A stretch of 64,000 bases of DNA from Sphaerisporangium flaviroseum (lineage in GTDB: Bacteria > Actinomycetota > Actinomycetes > Streptosporangiales > Streptosporangiaceae), in assembly GCF_039537005.1 (NCBI RefSeq), contig NZ_BAAAZR010000008.1, forward strand, positions 496,001 to 560,000. Reading direction: 5' to 3'. The translations under genes were made by a program, and so were the position numbers. The notes beneath the pieces are model-generated. The model saw only the letters and a list, made by a program, of their open reading frames with translations. It searched no databases and was not told where the DNA came from. This document shows, one piece after another, positions 26,739 through 34,215 of the stretch (position 1 is the stretch's first letter; every line of letters begins with the position of its first letter).

Positions 26739-27599
26739 TCAGACGTGTTCCATGATGATCACTGCGGTGGTGTCGGGTTGGAGAGCCTCGAAGATGTGGG
26801 ATGCGTCGCCGGGGTAGGCGACGTAGTCGCCCGGGTTCAGCTCGACCGGTTCCGCGGTCGGGCCGACCAGGGCGCTGCCGGTGCTGAGGACCACGTGCTC
26901 GATGGTGCCGGGCATGTGCGGCTGGGAGATGCGGGGCTCGCCCGGCTGCACCTCCAGCCGGTAGACGTCCCGGCGGCTGTTAGGCGGGCATGAGGCCAGC
27001 AGCGTGGCGGCGTAGTTGGCCTGCTCGGAGTAGGTGACCGGCCCCTCGCCGGCCCGGATCACCCGTACGTCCGGCCGGGGCGGGTCGACCAGCCGGCTGA
27101 ACGGCACACCGAGCGCGGCGCCGAGGGCCCACAGGGTCTCCACGCTCGGGTTGCCGGCGGCCGACTCCAGTTGCGACAGCGTGGACTTGGCGATGCCGGC
27201 TCGCCTGGCCAGCTCGGTCAGTGAAAGGCCGGCGCGTTCGCGCTCGTGACGGATGGACGCCGCGATCAGACTGATCAGCTCCGAGGGCGACGTCTCGTTC
27301 TTACCGGGAGCCTGCTCGGCGGGCGACTTCTTACTCTTGCCTGAAGGCTGCTCCGAGGGTGAATTGCCGCCCTTGTGCGGGACTTGCTCCGAGGGCAACT
27401 TCTCACTCTGGCTCGAAACCGATGCTGAGGGGGCGTTGTCGTCGTTGCCCGGAACCGGTGCTGAAGGGGCATTGTCGTCACTGCCCGGAACCGGTGCTGA
27501 AGGGGCATTGTCGTCGTTGCCCGGAGTCGGGTCGGGGTTCTCACTCTGGCCGGGCACCGGCTCAGAGGAGGGGCTGTGGCTCGGGGTATCGTATGCCAC
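26739..27599 (-). CDS. XRE-cupin transcriptional regulator with disordered repeat N-terminus
   Basis: 286 residues from GTG 27599. The first about 100 residues are low-complexity, with a 12-residue repeat (PGNDDNAPSAPV). Then comes a helix-turn-helix (LSLTELARRAGIAKSTLSQL) and a C-terminal cupin (QPHMPGTIEHVVLSTGSALV, LNPGDYVAYPGDASHIF). Relatives are about 190 residues without the extension. An ATG at 27668 is in frame but lies upstream of a plausible minus-strand promoter and overlaps the azlC start, so I prefer 27599. It diverges from azlCD and probably represses it through the TTCG-N6-CGAA sites. Confidence 0.85.
   Translation of the reverse strand: MAYDTPSHSPSSEPVPGQSENPDPTPGNDDNAPSAPVPGSDDNAPSAPVPGNDDNAPSASVSSQSEKLPSEQVPHKGGNSPSEQPSGKSKKSPAEQAPGKNETSPSELISLIAASIRHERERAGLSLTELARRAGIAKSTLSQLESAAGNPSVETLWALGAALGVPFSRLVDPPRPDVRVIRAGEGPVTYSEQANYAATLLASCPPNSRRDVYRLEVQPGEPRISQPHMPGTIEHVVLSTGSALVGPTAEPVELNPGDYVAYPGDASHIFEALQPDTTAVIIMEHV
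27414..27531. repeat. 36-nt minisatellite inside the XRE-cupin gene
   Basis: Full units 27432-27467 and 27468-27503, with partial units on both sides. The unit contains TTGCCCGGAACCGGTGCTGA and encodes twelve residues, so the frame is preserved. Confidence 0.85.
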
Positions 27600-27622
27600 C
27601 TGTTCGCTCCAGACTCCTGGTT

Positions 27623-27638
27623 GTTCGACTTGACGAAC
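27623..27638. promoter_or_regulatory. operator-like palindrome over the azlC -35 element
   Basis: GTTCGACTTGACGAAC is a perfect inverted repeat of GTTCG around a 6-base spacer. It covers TTGACG (27630-27635), a good -35 for azlC, with CACTAT or TATATC following before the ATG at 27667. Probable binding site of the XRE-cupin regulator. Confidence 0.6.
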
Positions 27639-27666
27639 GCATGATCCTCTGTTCACTATATCGTCC

Positions 27667-28368
27667 ATGTATTCGTTATGGCGAACAATCGATCGCGGCA
27701 CGCTCCGGGACATCGCCCTGGTCTGCCTTGCGGACGCCATCGTCGGTGCCGCGTTCGGCGCGATCAGCGTGTCCGGGGGCCTGCCGTTATGGGTGCCGAT
27801 CGTCATGTCGCTGCTGGTCTTCGCCGGTGGAGCCCAGTTCGCCGCCGTAGGAGTGGTACTCGCCGGTGGCGGGCCCGTTGCCGCCGTCGCGGCCGGGCTG
27901 GTGCTCAACGCCCGCCTGCTGCCCTTCGGATTCGCGGTCGCCGACGCGCTGGGCGGCCGGTGGTGGACTCGGTTGGCCGGCGCCCACGTGCTGACGGACG
28001 AAAGCGTCGCCTTCGTGCTGCGCCGGAGCGATCGTCAGGGGCGGCGGGCCGTGTACTGGATCTGCGGCCTGGGCCTGTTCGCGTGCTGGAACCTCGCCGT
28101 CGTGCTCGGAGCGCTGGGCGGCCAGGGGATCGCCGACACAGGCGTCTTCGGGCTCGACGCCGCCTTCCCCGCCGTGCTGCTGGCCCTGGTTCTGCCCCGG
28201 CTGGCCGATCGCGGCACCCGCAACGCGGCCCTGCTGGGAGCGGCCATCGCGATCGCCGCCACACCGTTCCTGCCCGCCGGGCTGCCGGTGCTGCTCGCAC
28301 TGGTCGGCCTGGTGCCGGCCATCCTGTCGTCCGGCACTCCGGCGAAAAGCGAAAGGGAGGCCGCCTGA
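27667..28368 (+). CDS. azlC: branched-chain amino acid exporter, AzlC subunit
   Basis: 233 residues, about seven membrane helices. AzlC signatures: LADAIVGAAFGAISVSGGLP, SLLVFAGGAQFAAVGVVLAG and LNARLLPFGFAVADAL, with DESVAF in the middle loop. With AzlD it exports branched-chain amino acids or similar compounds. The ATG lies only 5 to 10 bases after the likely -10 box, so the mRNA is probably leaderless. A second regulator site (27671-27686) lies in the first codons. The stop overlaps the azlD start. Confidence 0.9.
   Translation: MYSLWRTIDRGTLRDIALVCLADAIVGAAFGAISVSGGLPLWVPIVMSLLVFAGGAQFAAVGVVLAGGGPVAAVAAGLVLNARLLPFGFAVADALGGRWWTRLAGAHVLTDESVAFVLRRSDRQGRRAVYWICGLGLFACWNLAVVLGALGGQGIADTGVFGLDAAFPAVLLALVLPRLADRGTRNAALLGAAIAIAATPFLPAGLPVLLALVGLVPAILSSGTPAKSEREAA
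27671..27686. promoter_or_regulatory. second operator-like site, inside azlC start
   Basis: ATTCGTTATGGCGAAC repeats the TTCG-N6-CGAA pattern of the site 48 bases upstream. The spacing is close to a multiple of the helical turn, compatible with cooperative binding. On the minus strand TTCGCC here can serve as the -35 of the regulator's own promoter with TATAGT at 27656-27661. Confidence 0.5.
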
Positions 28369-28676
28369 TGTCCCTGCTCGCCATCCTTCTGCTCGCCGCG
28401 GGAACGTACGCCTTCCGGCTGGCCGGGCCGATGCTCCAGCACCGGCTGACCATTCCCGACCACCTGCGACGTCTGGTGTCGGTCGCCGCCGCCGTACTGC
28501 TGGTGGCCCTGGTCGCCACGGCGGCGCTCACCGAGGGGCACGGCTTCGCCGGTTGGGCGAGGCCGGCGGGGGTGCTCGTCGCCGGAATCCTCGCGCTGCG
28601 GCGCGTGCCCTTCCCCATTGTGGTCGTCGCGGCCGCCGCCACCACGGCACTCCTGCGGCTGTGTGGCCTGCCCTGA
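28368..28676 (+). CDS. azlD: branched-chain amino acid exporter, AzlD subunit
   Basis: 102 residues, four membrane helices, standard AzlD length. Typical opening LLAILLLAAGTYAFRLAGPM and the positively charged loop IPDHLRRLVSVAAAVL. Start ATG overlaps the azlC stop (TGATG) with GGGAGG upstream, so the subunits are coupled. Confidence 0.9.
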   Translation: MSLLAILLLAAGTYAFRLAGPMLQHRLTIPDHLRRLVSVAAAVLLVALVATAALTEGHGFAGWARPAGVLVAGILALRRVPFPIVVVAAAATTALLRLCGLP

Positions 28677-28720
28677 TCCGATGGCTCAGCCGTCCGTCGA
28701 TGGCGTGAAGGTGGAGCAGG

Positions 28721-29596
28721 CTAAAGGCTGAGGGGGCCCGCCGGGATGTCGCCGCGCAGGGTGATGCGGTGCATGACGCGGTGTTGCGTGCCGTAGTCGC
28801 GGTTGGCGTAGTGGGCCGTGCTGCGGTTGTCCCACATGGCCACGTCCCCGGCGCGCCAGCGGTGCCGGACGATGTGCTCGGGCTTGGTCAGATGGGCGTA
28901 GAGCAGGTCCAGGATGCCGCGACTCTCGGCATCCGACACCCCGACGATGTGCGAGGTGAAGCCCGGGTTGACGAAGATGCCCTTGCGCCCGGTCTCCGGA
29001 TGCACGCGGACGACGGGATGCTCCACCGGGTCGAGCCGGGTGACGACCTCTCCTTCCCAGACGCTTCCCTTCCCGCCGCGACGCTGGGCCAGGTAGTAGC
29101 CGAACTCCCGGTTGCCGTCGTGTACGGCGGTGAGTTTGTCGGCCAGCTCACGCACGGGGGCGGACAGGGAGTCGTAGGCGAGCTGGCTGTCGGCCCAGTT
29201 CGTGTCACCGCCGGTGGCGGGCAGGACCACCGCGCGCAGGATCGACCCCAGGGGCGGGCGGGGCATGAACGTGACGTCGGTGTGCCAGACGTCGGCGAAG
29301 CCGTTGTCGGCGCTGTCCAGCGCGTAGATCTCCGGATGCGCCTCGTCCACCCCGCCGACCACCGGATGGGAGGCGGTGAGCTCACCGATGCGGCGTCCCA
29401 GCGCCACCTGGCCGTCGTCGTCGAGAGTCTGGTCGCGGAAGAACAGGACCTTGTGATCCACCAGAGCGGCGCGCACCGCCGCCACCTCCGCGTCGGTCGC
29501 GGTCGCCAGGTCCAGGCCGTTCACCTCCGCGCCGAAGTTCGGTCCCAGCGGGGTCAGGCTGAGGTCGACATGCGAGGCGTGCAACGTACTGGTCAT
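28721..29596 (-). CDS. tauD: TauD-type Fe(II)/2-oxoglutarate dioxygenase
   Basis: 291 residues. Iron ligands are in WHTDVTFMPRPP (His, Asp) and the C-terminal STAHYANRDYG (His), with the 2-oxoglutarate-binding Arg in HRVMHRITLRGD. TauD oxidises taurine or other alkyl sulfonates to release sulfite. The ATG overlaps the tauB stop (ATGA at 29593-29596), so it is the last gene of the tauC-tauA-tauB-tauD operon. Exact sulfonate preference is not visible from sequence. Confidence 0.9.
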   Translation of the reverse strand: MTSTLHASHVDLSLTPLGPNFGAEVNGLDLATATDAEVAAVRAALVDHKVLFFRDQTLDDDGQVALGRRIGELTASHPVVGGVDEAHPEIYALDSADNGFADVWHTDVTFMPRPPLGSILRAVVLPATGGDTNWADSQLAYDSLSAPVRELADKLTAVHDGNREFGYYLAQRRGGKGSVWEGEVVTRLDPVEHPVVRVHPETGRKGIFVNPGFTSHIVGVSDAESRGILDLLYAHLTKPEHIVRHRWRAGDVAMWDNRSTAHYANRDYGTQHRVMHRITLRGDIPAGPLSL

Positions 29597-30516
29597 CTCG
29601 TTGTTCCTTCCAGGGCGGCGGCGGTACGGACGGCATGGCCGATCGTGGTTCGCAGGGCGGCGTACTCGGGCAGGGCTCGCAGCTCATCGGGCTCCACGCC
29701 GGTGCGCGAGAGGCCGACGTCGAGGTCGAGGGCGATCCGGCCGGGACGGTGGGTGAGCACCACGACGCGGCTGCCGAGGAACACCGCCTCGTCCACGCTG
29801 TGGGTGACGAAGACGGACGTACGGCCGTTCTCCGCGCTCACCCGGCGCAGGTCCTCTTGAAGGCGCTCGCGGGTGAGCGCGTCCAGCGCGGCGAACGGCT
29901 CGTCGAGCAGGAGCAGCGGATCGTCGCCCGCCAGCGCCCTGGCGATGGCCACGCGCTGCTGCTGGCCTCCGGAGATCTGCCAGATCCGCCGGTCGGCGAC
30001 GTCGTGCAGGCCGACCCGCTCCAGCAGTTCCGGTACGCGCCGCGCCCGGTCCTGCTTCGGGACACCGGCGTACCGCAGGGCCAGGTCGACGTTGCCGCCC
30101 ACGGTCTTCCACGGGAACAGCCGGGGCTGCTGGAAGACGACTCCCGCGCCCCTGCCGGGCACCGGCTCCTCGCCGCCGATCCGGACGGTGCCGGAGGTGG
30201 GCCGCTCGAATCCGGCGATGAGGCGCAGCAGGGTGCTCTTCCCGCATCCGGAGGCTCCGACGATCACTAGGAACGCGCCCGTGGGTACGCGGAGGGAGAT
30301 CGGCCCCAGCGCGGTCACGGCGCTCCGGCCGTCGCCGTAGACGTGCTCGACCCCGCTCACGTCCACGGCCGCGGCATCCTCGGTTGCGACGTCCTTGGTC
30401 GTGACGTTCACGGCCGCGGCATTCTCGGTTGTGACGTTCACGGTTGCGGCATCCCCTGTTGTGACGTCCTCGGCGGTGGGGGCGGGACCCGCTGCGAGGT
30501 CAGGATTCGAGGGCAC
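29593..30516 (-). CDS. tauB: sulfonate/taurine ABC transporter ATP-binding protein
   Basis: 307 residues from GTG 30516, which overlaps the tauA stop by 17 bases. Walker A GASGCGKST, Q-loop VVFQQPRLFPW, signature ISGGQQQRVAIARAL, Walker B LLLLDEPFAALD and H-loop FVTHSVDEAV are intact. The N-terminus has about 45 additional residues made of ten-residue repeats (NVTTENAAAV, DVTTGDAATV) before the usual start VSGVEHVYGDGRSAV. The upstream ATG at 30570 lies inside tauA and is less likely. Confidence 0.9.
   Translation of the reverse strand: MPSNPDLAAGPAPTAEDVTTGDAATVNVTTENAAAVNVTTKDVATEDAAAVDVSGVEHVYGDGRSAVTALGPISLRVPTGAFLVIVGASGCGKSTLLRLIAGFERPTSGTVRIGGEEPVPGRGAGVVFQQPRLFPWKTVGGNVDLALRYAGVPKQDRARRVPELLERVGLHDVADRRIWQISGGQQQRVAIARALAGDDPLLLLDEPFAALDALTRERLQEDLRRVSAENGRTSVFVTHSVDEAVFLGSRVVVLTHRPGRIALDLDVGLSRTGVEPDELRALPEYAALRTTIGHAVRTAAALEGTTR
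30361..30465. repeat. 30-nt minisatellite at the tauB N-terminus
   Basis: Units 30361-30390, 30406-30435 and 30436-30465 (30 nt) with a 15-nt half unit at 30391-30405. This 30+15 architecture is the same as in the kinase gene at 10194-10313, although the base sequences differ. Confidence 0.8.
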
Positions 30517-31561
30517 CGGGAAGTCCGTTGTTGTAGATGGCCTTCTGCACCGTCGCGAGGTCGGGCACACTGTCGATCTTCTGCTGGTCCTTGAGGAACT
30601 GTGCGGCGCTGACCAGGTTCTGCGCCAGGCCGCCCACCTTTCCAGGAGTACCCAGCCACTCCTCGCCGGCCAGGTCCGCCGGCTTGAGGAACACGCCCTG
30701 GCTCAGCTGGGCTTTGGCCTCGTCCGGGCTGATGTTCAGCTCCTTGCCCACCGCCTCGGCCGCGGCGCCGGGATCGTCGGCGATCAGGTCGAGCGCCCTG
30801 GCCTCGGCCTGGCGCCATGCGGTCACGGCCTCGGGGTGGGCGTCGATGAACGCGGTGGTCACCACGCCGAGGTCCAGGGTGGGCTTCCCCGCGGTGGCGA
30901 GCTGGCGGCTGCTGATGAGCACCTTGCCGTTCTTCTTGATCTCCTGCAGGGTCGGCAGCCAGGTGTACGCGGCGTCGATGTCACCCCGTGTCCAGGACGC
31001 GAGGATGTCCTGGGGTTCCAGATCGACGAGGGTCACGGCCGACTCCGGGATGCCGGCCTTGTCGAGGGTGGCGAGCAGGCTGTAGTGGGCCGTCGAGGCG
31101 AACGACGTGGCGACCTTCTTGCCGCGCAGGCCCTCGATCGAGGTGATGCCCGTCCCGTTCCTGGCCACCAGCGCCTCGTTGTCACCGGCCACGTCCAGCA
31201 CGAACGCCACCTGGTACGGAATGTTCAGCGGCGCGGAGAGGCCTCGCGCCACCGGGCTGGACCCGATCGCGGCGATGTCGACGCTCTTGGCCACGAACGC
31301 GGTGTTGATGCTGGCTCCGGAGTCGAACTTGGTCCACGTGATCGTGTAGCCGGGTAGTGCGTCCTCCAGCCAGCGCTTGTTCTTGACGACGAGGTCACCG
31401 CTGGGGAACGCCTGGTAGGCGATGCGGATCGTCTTGGCCGGCGCGCTCCCACCGCCATCGCCACCGCCGCTGGCCGTGCCGTTCCCGCACGCCGCCAGGA
31501 CGGCCGCGGTGACGGCGGCCAGGATGATCGGGAGCAGCCGCCTGCGGCTTGGTCGTGACAT
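30500..31561 (-). CDS. tauA: sulfonate/taurine ABC transporter substrate-binding lipoprotein
   Basis: 353 residues. Signal peptide with twin basic start (SRPSRRRLLPIILAAVTAAV) and lipobox LAAC; then a SsuA/TauA-type periplasmic-binding fold: TIRIAYQAFPSGDLVVKN, FDSGASINTAFVAKSVDIAA, WTRGDIDAAYTWLPTL. Ser/Thr-rich turns around the ligand pocket (GSSPVARGLS, ATSFASTAHYSLL) fit sulfonate binding. GGAAGGAAA lies upstream of the ATG; an in-frame ATG 18 bases earlier (31579) is possible. Second gene of the tau operon. Confidence 0.9.
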   Translation of the reverse strand: MSRPSRRRLLPIILAAVTAAVLAACGNGTASGGGDGGGSAPAKTIRIAYQAFPSGDLVVKNKRWLEDALPGYTITWTKFDSGASINTAFVAKSVDIAAIGSSPVARGLSAPLNIPYQVAFVLDVAGDNEALVARNGTGITSIEGLRGKKVATSFASTAHYSLLATLDKAGIPESAVTLVDLEPQDILASWTRGDIDAAYTWLPTLQEIKKNGKVLISSRQLATAGKPTLDLGVVTTAFIDAHPEAVTAWRQAEARALDLIADDPGAAAEAVGKELNISPDEAKAQLSQGVFLKPADLAGEEWLGTPGKVGGLAQNLVSAAQFLKDQQKIDSVPDLATVQKAIYNNGLPGALES

Positions 31562-31679
31562 GGGACGATTTCCTTCCACGGGGTTTCGAGCCGGGCATCG
31601 GTGGGGCTCGCGTGCGCTGGGTCGGGTCGAGGTCCGATGGGTCTGACGTGGGCTGCGTCGAGCCGAGCGCGGGCGGGGC

Positions 31680-32549
31680 TCACGTGCGGCCGCGCCAGGG
31701 GATGAGCCGGTTCTCGGCCGTACGCAGCACGGCGTCGATGAGCAGGCCGGACAGGCCGATGGCGAACAGGCCGAGCACGACGACGTCGGTCTGCAGGTAG
31801 CGCTGTGCGTCGCGGACCATCCCGCCGATGCCCGGCACGCCGTTGATGGTCTCGGCGGCGACCACGGAGGAGTACGCCAGGCCCACGGCGAGCCGGATCC
31901 CCGTGAAGATCTCCGGCAGCGCGTTGGGCAGCACCACGTCCCTGACGACGTCCCACCGCGAGGCGCCCAGCGCGCGAGCCGCCTCGACCAGGCCTGTCGG
32001 CGCGCCGTAGACGGCGGAGGCCGTGGCGACCGCGACCGGCGGCAGGGCGGCGATGGTGAGCAGCCACAGCTTCGGGGTCTCGTCGATGCCGAACCAGATG
32101 ATCAGAAGGCTGAAGTACGCCAGCGGGGGCAGGGCGCGGACGAAGGTGACCACCGGTTCCGTCACCACCCGGATCCACGGGACGATGCCCATGATGACGC
32201 CCAGGACCAGCCCCGCCACCGCGCCCAGCACCGAGCCGATGAGGATCCGGCGCAGGCTGATCCCGAGATGCTCGATCAGGTAGTGCCCGCTGTACCCCCG
32301 GATCCCGTCATGAGTGGTGGAGGTCAGTACGAGCTGGTCCCACACCGCCCCCGGCGAGGGCACGAACGACGGGTTCCGCGTCGTGACGGCCGCGAGCTGC
32401 CACAGCACCGCGAGCACCGCGATCGCCACCAACCGCACCACGATCCTGCGTGACCTGCGCCGGACGGGGGGCGCCTCGGGCGCCGAGCCGCCACCCGGCG
32501 CCACCGACCGTTCGAGCCGCTGAGCGGCGTCCGGCTGCGTGTAGACCAC
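31680..32549 (-). CDS. tauC: sulfonate/taurine ABC transporter permease
   Basis: 289 residues, six membrane helices, binding-protein-dependent permease signature around EAARALGASRWDVVRDVVLP. GTG 32549 is supported by GGAGG 6 bases upstream; an in-frame ATG at 32597 lies in the probable promoter region. The first gene of the operon, followed by tauA after 118 bases. Confidence 0.9.
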   Translation of the reverse strand: MVYTQPDAAQRLERSVAPGGGSAPEAPPVRRRSRRIVVRLVAIAVLAVLWQLAAVTTRNPSFVPSPGAVWDQLVLTSTTHDGIRGYSGHYLIEHLGISLRRILIGSVLGAVAGLVLGVIMGIVPWIRVVTEPVVTFVRALPPLAYFSLLIIWFGIDETPKLWLLTIAALPPVAVATASAVYGAPTGLVEAARALGASRWDVVRDVVLPNALPEIFTGIRLAVGLAYSSVVAAETINGVPGIGGMVRDAQRYLQTDVVVLGLFAIGLSGLLIDAVLRTAENRLIPWRGRT

Positions 32550-32600
32550 GACGATCCTCCGGAGGCGCGTATGTCTTGGTTCCGCGTCTCTGATCACGGA

Positions 32601-32643
32601 TACATGTATTTCCTACCTTATTAGCGGGGAATAGGCAACATGT
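32601..32643. promoter_or_regulatory. tau operon promoter/operator region
   Basis: Two ACATGT hexamers (32602-32607, 32638-32643) 36 bases apart flank an imperfect inverted repeat, CCTTATT (32616-32622) with AATAGG (32630-32635). On the minus strand TTGCCT and an AT-rich segment downstream suit a promoter. A sulfur-limitation regulator is expected for such operons. Confidence 0.4.
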
Positions 32644-32689
32644 AACCGTGGTGGGAAGAGCCGGGCCGGTTGGTCCCGCGGGGCGGACG

Positions 32690-32851
32690 GTGCCGCTTCC
32701 GGTTCCTGCGCACCCACGACCTGAGTCGCTAGGAACCTGGCCTGATGCCGGCCGTCAGGAAAGGTGTGGCGCGGTGAGCCCAGTGCAGTGCCACAGCGGT
32801 CCTGCCGATGCCGGCAGGACCGCTGACCACCGCGACCTTGGGCACGCCCGC
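32690..32851 (-). pseudogene. NB-ARC/AfsR-type regulator remnant with P-loop
   Basis: From 32851 the minus strand reads VPKVAVVSGPAGIGRTAVAL and HWAHRAT, then after a frame shift FPDGRHQARFLATQVVGAQE. This is the Walker A segment and following FPDG motif of actinobacterial NB-ARC regulators. Nothing else of the gene remains. The P-loop DNA (32795-32824) is also a perfect 12-bp inverted repeat and may by chance act as a terminator for the desaturase gene. Confidence 0.6.
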
Positions 32852-32909
32852 TCAACGGTCGTCGGAACGGACGAAGTTCAGGAGAGCCAGTGCCTCCGCC
32901 CTGTTGCTC

Positions 32910-33851
32910 TCAATGGCTCGCCGCGGTGGCGGCCTGGCGGGTGCGGCGGGCTTCGCGGCGGTCGACGAAGCGGGAGGCGGAGAGCTCCAGGCGGGTGAGG
33001 AAGTCGGACAGTTCGTCGCGGGCCTTCTCGGCCTCGGGGTCCAGGCCGGTGACATCGAAGACGGCCCACTGGCGCAGGACGGGCAGCAGGACGTCGTCGA
33101 GGTGCAGGCGCAGGTCGTAGATTCCGGCGTTGGCGATGGTCATCGCCTTGCGGGTGAAGCCCTCGATGCCGGTGCCTGGCATCTGGAAGGTGGTCACCAC
33201 GTCGGTGACGGCGCGCATGGTCTGACTCGGGGTCAGTTGGAACGCCGCGTTGAGCAGGTTGCGGTAGAAGAGCATGTGCAGGTTCTCGTCGGCGGCGATC
33301 CTGGCGAGCAGGCGCTCGCAGTTGGGGTCCTGGGACGCCTTGCCGGTGTTGCGGTGGGATACGCGGGTGGCCAGTTCCTGGAAGGAGACGTAGGCCAGCG
33401 AGTGCAGCACGCCCTCGTAGGTGTTGGTGAACCCCTCGCCCATGTGCAGCATCCGAGCCCGTTCCAGAGCGACCGGGTCGACGGCCCGCGTGACGGTCAG
33501 GTAGTCGCGGATGGCGGTGCCGTGCCGGCCCTCCTCTGCGGTCCACCGGTGCACCCAGGTGCCCCAGGCCGCGTCGCGGCCGAAGGTCGTGGCGATCTCG
33601 TGGTGGTAGCTGGGCAGGTTGTCCTCGGTCAGCAGGTTGACGATGAGCGAGACCCGCGCCTCCTCGGGGATGGCGGAATCGGTCTCCGCCCAGGCCTCGC
33701 CGCCGAACACGCCGTCGTAGTCGCGGCCCTGTGACCACGGGACATACTCGTGCGGGAACCACTCCTTGGCCACCGTGAGATGCCGATCGAGCTCCCCGGC
33801 GACCACGGGCTCAAGCTCGAGCAGCAATTCGGTATCAGTCAGCTCTGTCAC
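32910..33851 (-). CDS. acyl-ACP desaturase (di-iron, DesA type)
   Basis: 313 residues. Ferritin-like di-iron ligands: Glu in LLTEDNLPSYHHEI, EEGRH in WTAEEGRHGTAIRDYL, and ADENLHMLFYR later (E-x-x-H). It introduces a double bond into acyl-ACP for membrane or mycolate-like lipids. Relatives in mycobacteria are DesA1/DesA2. A 28-base palindrome at 33879-33906, just upstream, suggests repression by a fatty-acid-responsive regulator. No partner reductase is adjacent. Confidence 0.9.
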   Translation of the reverse strand: MTELTDTELLLELEPVVAGELDRHLTVAKEWFPHEYVPWSQGRDYDGVFGGEAWAETDSAIPEEARVSLIVNLLTEDNLPSYHHEIATTFGRDAAWGTWVHRWTAEEGRHGTAIRDYLTVTRAVDPVALERARMLHMGEGFTNTYEGVLHSLAYVSFQELATRVSHRNTGKASQDPNCERLLARIAADENLHMLFYRNLLNAAFQLTPSQTMRAVTDVVTTFQMPGTGIEGFTRKAMTIANAGIYDLRLHLDDVLLPVLRQWAVFDVTGLDPEAEKARDELSDFLTRLELSASRFVDRREARRTRQAATAASH

Positions 33852-33878
33852 GGCGCTTCCCCACTCTTGGCTACGAAA

Positions 33879-33906
33879 CCGTAACCTACGCTAGCGTAAG
33901 TTACGG
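33879..33906. promoter_or_regulatory. 28-bp palindromic operator upstream of desaturase
   Basis: Arms CCGTAAC (33879-33885) and GTTACGG (33900-33906) flank the perfect inner palindrome ACGCTAGCGT (33888-33897); only the two bases between arm and core fail to pair. The pattern TTACGCTAGCGTAA is typical of TetR-family operators. It starts 28 bases upstream of the desaturase ATG and overlaps the likely promoter. Confidence 0.7.
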
Positions 33907-34215
33907 CCGAATGGGTGACCGGGGCTGATCTGCGGCGTTCGCGCAGCTCATGTGGGCCGGGGTTCGTACGCGCCGAGGAGTCCCCGCGAGAAGGCGGCGG
34001 AGCGGGTGACGCAGCGTAGGGGCGGCGGCCCCGGAACGCTTCCGGCGGAGGCGGCCTGGCGGCTCGTCCNNNNNNNNNNNNNNNCGGTCCTCCGCCGGGC
34101 CGCCGGCCCTCCGCCGGGCGGCTGGTCCTCCGCCGGGCGGCTGGTCCTCGGCCGGGAACGCAGGGACTCCCCGCCAGGGCCATCTGGGGCCGGTGGCCCG
34201 GAAACGCCCTCGTCG
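33907..34215. other. gap-containing intergenic region with 19-nt repeats
   Basis: Holds the 15-base N gap (34070-34084) and directly after it nearly four copies of a 19-nt GC-rich unit (34085-34156; core CTCCGCCGGGCGGCTGG). The repeat probably broke the assembly. No gene supported. Confidence 0.7.
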
